From positions 1 through 10,699 of the forward strand of contig CAIXUF010001151.1 in assembly GCA_903922535.1 (NCBI GenBank): a stretch of 10,699 bases of DNA, written 5' to 3'. The position numbers and the translations under genes are program-made. The notes beneath the pieces were generated by a model. It was not told the DNA's origin. It searched no databases and worked only from the letters and a program-made list of their open reading frames with translations. Shown piece after piece: positions 7,788-10,699 of the stretch. Origin of the DNA: Candidatus Hydrogenedentota bacterium (GTDB taxonomy: Bacteria > Hydrogenedentota > Hydrogenedentia > Hydrogenedentiales > CAITNO01). Position 1 is the first letter of the stretch. Each line of letters begins with the position of its first letter.

Positions 7788-8690
7788 ATGAACAAGCGTG
7801 TTTGCCTGCGCGGTGTTGCGGTGATGGCCGTGGCGTTCTTGGGCGTGCCCGGCACGCAGGCGGCGGGTGAACCCGCCGGAGTGTCGGCGGCGCCGCCGAC
7901 CCAGATCGGGTCTCCGGCTTACAATGAACGCCTTGCCCCGGATGATTTGCGGCTCATTGTGGGGGCGCAGACGGTATTCCACGCGGCCGCAGGCCGCTAT
8001 GCCGCGGTCTTTTCCGACCTGACCGCCCCCGCCCAGGGCTTCCCGTGCCTGGAGGGCTCTTGGGAGGGGCCCCGCAGGGGCTATCTGTTTCACTTGTCCT
8101 CTCCAGACAACGGCCAAAGCGGGTTTTCCGTCACTGCGGAACCTTGGAAACCGGGCGTGACCGGGAAAAACTGCTTTTTTACCAACCAAAGCGGAGTAAT
8201 CCGCGCAGAAAACGGAAAATTGCCGGGACCGGGCAGTCCGACCCTCGTGGAGCAACCCGCCAACGTCCCGGCACCTGCCCCCGCCGCACCGGCGTATCAG
8301 CCTTCCGGCGGGCTGGGCGGAACCCTGTGGCGCTGGCTGGGGTATCTGCCGCCGGGCAACCTTGCGATTGGGAGCCTGCGGGCACTTATTGGCGCGCAGG
8401 TTGCCTATAACAGCGCCACCGGACACTACGCCCAGGCCATTGACGAACTGCTCGAACCCGCATCCAACCCGCCCTACCTTGTCCGCGACGACAGGAAGTA
8501 CGCCTGGCCCATGGTGGGCGGGTGCCGGTTTACGCTGATGCCCGTGCCGGACCCGGCGGCGTCTTTTGTGGTCGTTGTCGAGCCGGTGGACCGGGATATT
8601 TCCGGCAACCGCTGGCTTTACACCGATCAAAGCGGCGTCATCAGGTGGAGCGGCACACCCGACATCGGTCCCGATTCACCGGTTCTGTAA
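7788..8690 (+). CDS. Secreted protein with two tandem pilin-like modules
   Basis: The protein has 300 aa. AAGGAG (7773-7778) lies 9 nt before ATG 7788. Residues 1-25 are a signal peptide, likely cut after TQA. The mature part is an internal duplication. Module 1 (about 50-153) and module 2 (about 192-300) align as 'LAPDDLRLIVGAQTVFHAAAGRY' / 'LAIGSLRALIGAQVAYNSATGHY', then 'FSVTAEP' / 'FVVVVEP', then 'CFFTNQSGVIR' / 'WLYTDQSGVIR' and 'GPGSPTL' / 'GPDSPVL'. A Pro/Ala-rich linker (155-172) joins them. The pattern (AQ..Y...G.Y, a beta strand, then FyTDqSGviR) is that of the globular C-terminal part of some type IV pilin/pseudopilin-like proteins, but the N-terminal pilin helix and prepilin cleavage site are absent. 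The fold assignment is inference; no enzymatic motif is seen. It may be a periplasmic or extracellular structural protein. Confidence 0.72.
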   Translation: MNKRVCLRGVAVMAVAFLGVPGTQAAGEPAGVSAAPPTQIGSPAYNERLAPDDLRLIVGAQTVFHAAAGRYAAVFSDLTAPAQGFPCLEGSWEGPRRGYLFHLSSPDNGQSGFSVTAEPWKPGVTGKNCFFTNQSGVIRAENGKLPGPGSPTLVEQPANVPAPAPAAPAYQPSGGLGGTLWRWLGYLPPGNLAIGSLRALIGAQVAYNSATGHYAQAIDELLEPASNPPYLVRDDRKYAWPMVGGCRFTLMPVPDPAASFVVVVEPVDRDISGNRWLYTDQSGVIRWSGTPDIGPDSPVL

Positions 8691-8729
8691 ACAATATACC
8701 GCGGAGCGGTTGCTTGCGCGGCACGACAC

Positions 8730-8767
8730 GGGCAGGGGGGGCGCTGGGGGGGGCAGACCGGGGGGGG
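8730..8767 (+). other. Potential G-quadruplex sequence
   Basis: Four G-runs of 3, 7, 8 and 8 bases are separated by CA, CGCT and CAGACC, meeting the G3+N1-7 rule on the plus (coding) strand. It starts 40 bp past the stop codon of the pilin-like gene. A transcript of that gene would carry it in its 3' end. Confidence 0.6.
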
Positions 8768-8784
8768 CATCTGTGGCCATCCGC

Positions 8785-8949
8785 GAAAACGGGGGGAAAA
8801 CCGACGCAAACAAAGGGCGGGCCGCCCCGGCCCTGCCCCGAAAACCGGCGGAAAACCCATGCAAACACAGGGGTGGCGGATTCCGGTCACCCGCACAAAC
8901 ACAGGGGAAACCTATGCAAACAAATGAAAGACGGGCGGGCGGGAACGAA
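8785..8949. repeat. Degenerate 55-bp tandem repeat, three copies
   Basis: Units 8785-8839, 8840-8894 and 8895-8949 align with GCAAACA at 8806, 8861 and 8916, spaced exactly 55 bp. The first 33 bases of units 1 and 2 match at 28 positions; unit 3 matches unit 2 at 22 of 32. The conserved half reads like GAAAACCGGCGGAAAACC followed by ATGCAAACACAGG; the other half diverges. A shorter echo, CAAACACAGGGG, is exact at 8862-8873 and 8896-8907. A period of 55 is not a multiple of three, arguing against a coding repeat. Confidence 0.65.
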
Positions 8950-9043
8950 GGTAATCCAACAAAACCCGGTGCGCAAAAGACCAAAACAGGGAAAACAATA
9001 TCAAAAGAACGAGGGTCGTTGACGCCCCGCCGATTTATTCTGC

Positions 9044-9072
9044 TTGACATTTCTAAACGAATGTGTTAAAAA
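9044..9072 (+). promoter_or_regulatory. Sigma-70 type promoter upstream of the FN3/Ig exoprotein gene
   Basis: TTGACA (9044-9049) is a perfect -35. After 17 bp comes TAAAAA (9067-9072), a 4 of 6 match for a -10. The surrounding sequence turns locally AT-rich. Transcription would begin near 9080, exactly before the hairpin at 9082-9121, and gives a leader of about 490-570 nt to the two candidate starts of the exoprotein. Confidence 0.5.
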
Positions 9073-9081
9073 AGAACTAAT

Positions 9082-9121
9082 CCGTATCCGGGTCAAGACC
9101 GTTTTGGCGGTGAGGATACGG
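9082..9121 (+). promoter_or_regulatory. Structured 5' leader element (nested hairpin)
   Basis: CCGTATCC (9082-9089) and GGATACGG (9114-9121) form an 8-bp outer stem. Inside, ACCG (9098-9101) and CGGT (9108-9111) form a second short stem. It would be the first structure in a transcript from the promoter at 9044-9072. I do not recognise it as a known riboswitch class. Confidence 0.4.
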
Positions 9122-9122
9122 T

Positions 9123-9203
9123 GTGGGACAGGTGAAACTGACAATTAAAGTGAATACGAAGCGGGGCTTTACCAAAATCAGAATCGGGAACGGCCTGAGG
9201 TAG
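9123..9203 (+). CDS. Possible 26-residue leader peptide
   Basis: A GTG-started frame of 26 codons plus TAG begins 7 nt after TGAGG (9111-9115), which itself lies in the 3' arm of the leader hairpin. The peptide starts VGQVKLTIKVNTKRG and is strongly basic, with no acidic residue. There is no known family. Its position directly behind a promoter and hairpin fits a translated leader, but a frame this short can arise by chance. Confidence 0.25.
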   Translation: MGQVKLTIKVNTKRGFTKIRIGNGLR

Positions 9204-9533
9204 TTTGCGGAGGTCGGGTAGGTGCGCAGTCGAAGTTGCGACGAGAATTTCATCGCGAAATCATCACGACAGGAGAGGTGTGGACGCGCATATGCATCAG
9301 CAAAGGGAACAGTTTCCCGCGCTCATTCATTTCGTTGCGCCTGTTCTCCGCCCATCTCCATTCCCACGCCCGGACAATGCTTTGCCAGTGTCCCGTCTTC
9401 CATTTTTGGGGCGATGCGCGGCGATATCTTCCCTGCCGCGCTTGTCCCGTTCCGGCGTTCAAGATCCCTTTCGACAACTGCGGCAATGCCGCTTGGTCCA
9501 ATTGGTCCCATCGGTGACAAACAATGTGGCAAT

Positions 9534-9683
9534 GCAATTGCACACGAGATAACCCACAAGGACGAAGTGCCATGAACACGATGAAATCCTTCCGGACGAT
9601 GCTGTTGGGCAATTGCACACGGGGCAACTCACAAGGACGAAGTGCCATGAACACGATGAAACCCTTCCGGACGATGCTGTTGG
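9534..9683 (+). repeat. 75-bp tandem duplication covering the start region of the exoprotein gene
   Basis: Copies 9534-9608 and 9609-9683 are adjacent and identical at 70 of 75 positions; all five differences are transitions. Each copy carries GCAATTGCACACG, AAGGA (9558-9562 and 9633-9637), an ATG (9572 and 9647) and the first dozen codons 'MNTMK(S/P)FRTMLL'. Because 75 is 25 codons, both ATGs are in one open frame. Confidence 0.92.
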
Positions 9684-10699
9684 TGCTCGCGGCGGCGCTC
9701 TTGGCCGCGCCGGCAGGTTGGACAGAACCGGGGCTGCTGGCGCCGACCGGTGTCGCCGGATCGCCCGGCACGACTTCAATCGGGTACAGTTGGACCGATC
9801 CGAACAGTCCTGCTGCGGACAGTTTTGACGTTTATGCAGGCATCACCTTGCCTGGGGAGGAGTCGCCCACCGCAACGGGGGTGACTGCGTTATCGTGGCC
9901 GTACAGTCCATTAACTCCCGCCACCAAATATGAATTCAGTGCGCGGGCCGATAAAGCGGGGGCTAAGTCCACGAGGTCGGCAACGGTGACCGTCTATACC
10001 TTGGCGGCAGTGCCCACGGCACCCACCGTGGCCAACGCACAGTACACCACGTTGGACGTCACCATCGGCACGGGTGACACCAATCCGACAGGCACGGAAT
10101 ACGCCATTCAAATCTCACCGGCTGTGGGCGGAAACACGTTTGTTCAGACGGGCGGAAGCGTGGGCGCGTCGGAGGCATGGCTGACCGCCGCGACTTGGGG
10201 CACCAAGACCGTGACCGGCCTGACACCCGGCACGAGCTACACCTTTACGGTAAAAGCGCGCAACGGCGAAAGCACGCCCGTGGAGACGGCCTTTGGGACC
10301 GGTGCAGCTCTGAGCACAATCGCGGACACCACGCCCCCGACGATTTCCATTGGGGCGCCTTCGGTGTCGGCCGCGAACGCCGCGAGCGAGGTGACCTACA
10401 CGGTGACCTACGCTGACACGGGCGGCAGCGGCATTTCGAACATCACGCTGGTGGACGGCAACGTCACGCTAAACAGGACGGGCAGTGCCGACGCAACTAC
10501 TGTGGCTGTGAGCGGATCGGGCACGGCGACGCGCACCGTGACGATTTCCGGCATCAGCGGTGACGGGACGCTGGGCATCTCCATCGCGACGGACACGGCC
10601 GTCGACGCGGGCGGGAACAAAGCCCCCGAAGCCGGACCGAGCGACACGTTCACGGTCGACCTCGCCGCCCCGACGGTGCTGTACGTGACGAGCACCGCG
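9647..10699 (+). CDS. Secreted FN3/Ig-like repeat protein (partial, C-terminus beyond window)
   Basis: The frame stays open for 351 codons to the right edge. ATG 9647 is preferred because it directly precedes a classic signal peptide (MNTMKPFRTMLLVLAAALLAAPAG) and has AAGGA at 9633-9637. The in-frame ATG 9572 would add 25 residues, 'MNTMKSFRTMLLGNCTRG...', that interrupt the signal peptide. Domains: FN3-like 1 (about 31-119, 'LTPATKYEFSARA'), FN3-like 2 (about 122-224, 'VTGLTPGTSYTFTVKARNG'), then an Ig-like module (about 228-338, from 'DTTPPTISIGAPS' through 'GDGTLGISI' and 'DAGGNKAPEAGP' to 'DTFTVD'). A next module starts at 'LAAPTV'. Such strings of beta-sandwich modules are typical of large surface or secreted adhesin-like proteins, often with an enzymatic or anchor domain further on, not visible here. 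Thr, Ala and Gly dominate; cysteine is absent. Confidence 0.85.
   Translation, partial: MNTMKPFRTMLLVLAAALLAAPAGWTEPGLLAPTGVAGSPGTTSIGYSWTDPNSPAADSFDVYAGITLPGEESPTATGVTALSWPYSPLTPATKYEFSARADKAGAKSTRSATVTVYTLAAVPTAPTVANAQYTTLDVTIGTGDTNPTGTEYAIQISPAVGGNTFVQTGGSVGASEAWLTAATWGTKTVTGLTPGTSYTFTVKARNGESTPVETAFGTGAALSTIADTTPPTISIGAPSVSAANAASEVTYTVTYADTGGSGISNITLVDGNVTLNRTGSADATTVAVSGSGTATRTVTISGISGDGTLGISIATDTAVDAGGNKAPEAGPSDTFTVDLAAPTVLYVTSTA

Larger units (their letters stand above)
8691..9571. other. Long non-coding stretch with repeats, promoter and leader
   Basis: Between the pilin-like gene and the next protein start this region contains the G-run motif (8730-8767), the 55-bp repeats (8785-8949), a promoter (9044-9072) and a leader hairpin (9082-9121). 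Open frames at 9205-9575 exist in all three forward frames at once and overlap antisense frames; none shows family motifs. A 13-nt near-palindrome (GCGGCA-A-TGCCGC) lies at 9480-9492 and a 9-bp direct repeat (TTGGTCCAA/TTGGTCCCA) at 9493-9510. Confidence 0.55.

Noticed and set aside
7629..8630. 333-codon minus-strand open frame
   Set aside because: It is antisense to the pilin-like gene and its end is simply translated palindromic repeat.
8698..8710. Hairpin ACCGC-GGA-GCGGT after the pilin-like gene as a terminator
   Set aside because: The stem is only 5 bp and no T-tract follows, so it cannot be supported as an intrinsic terminator.
8785..8949. CRISPR array
   Set aside because: The units are only partly conserved, the conserved parts are not identical repeats separated by unique spacers of regular length, and there are no cas genes.
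9205..9575. Three overlapping plus-strand frames of 93-117 codons
   Set aside because: All three frames are open together and none has a family motif. The GPIGPIG-like stretch arises from a short 9-bp direct repeat.
9250..9771. 173-codon minus-strand open frame
   Set aside because: Its repeated 'SIVRK(G/D)FIVFMALRPC' comes from the 75-bp duplication read in antisense; the sense strand has the signal peptide and ribosome binding sites.

Overview
The window is GC-rich DNA from what looks like a free-living, saccharolytic environmental bacterium. The gene set is secreted or envelope-directed: a GH106 rhamnosidase, a ceramidase-like hydrolase, a duplicated pilin-like domain protein and a fibronectin/Ig-repeat exoprotein. 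Together with long intergenic gaps, this resembles genomes of the Planctomycetota-Verrucomicrobiota-Lentisphaerota or Hydrogenedentota type. That placement is inference from style only; there is no rRNA, tRNA or marker gene in the window.

Layout. (1) Positions 1-3345, minus strand: a family 106 alpha-L-rhamnosidase that runs off the left edge, so its C-terminus is missing. (2) 3346-3896: intergenic, with an imperfect inverted repeat. (3) 3897-5444, minus strand: a DUF2235 alpha/beta hydrolase whose C-terminal domain resembles the galactose-binding lectin LecA (PA-IL). A near-consensus sigma-70 promoter lies about 250 bp upstream. (4) 5445-6071: a divergent intergenic region with promoters and leader hairpins. 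(5) 6072-7493, plus strand: a membrane-anchored neutral/alkaline ceramidase-like protein. (6) 7494-7787: intergenic, containing a dispersed palindromic repeat of the type that translates spuriously as 'VIPAKAGIQ/WIPAFAGMT'. (7) 7788-8690, plus strand: a secreted protein made of two copies of a headless pilin-like module. (8) 8691-9646: a long non-coding stretch holding a four-run G-tract motif, a 55-bp tandem repeat, a strong promoter, a structured leader with a possible 26-codon ORF, and a 75-bp tandem duplication that copies the ribosome binding site and start codon of the next gene. (9) 9647-10699, plus strand: an FN3/Ig-like repeat exoprotein that runs off the right edge.

There is no operon. 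Every gene stands alone with its own strong AAGGA(G) Shine-Dalgarno, and long non-coding gaps separate the genes. Functionally, the proteins fit extracellular or periplasmic breakdown of plant or algal glycans and lipids plus surface attachment, but nothing shows that they form one pathway. I found no phage, CRISPR, toxin-antitoxin or complete mobile element. The most unusual features are the hydrolase-lectin fusion, the duplicated translation start and the repeat/G-tract block downstream of the pilin-like gene.
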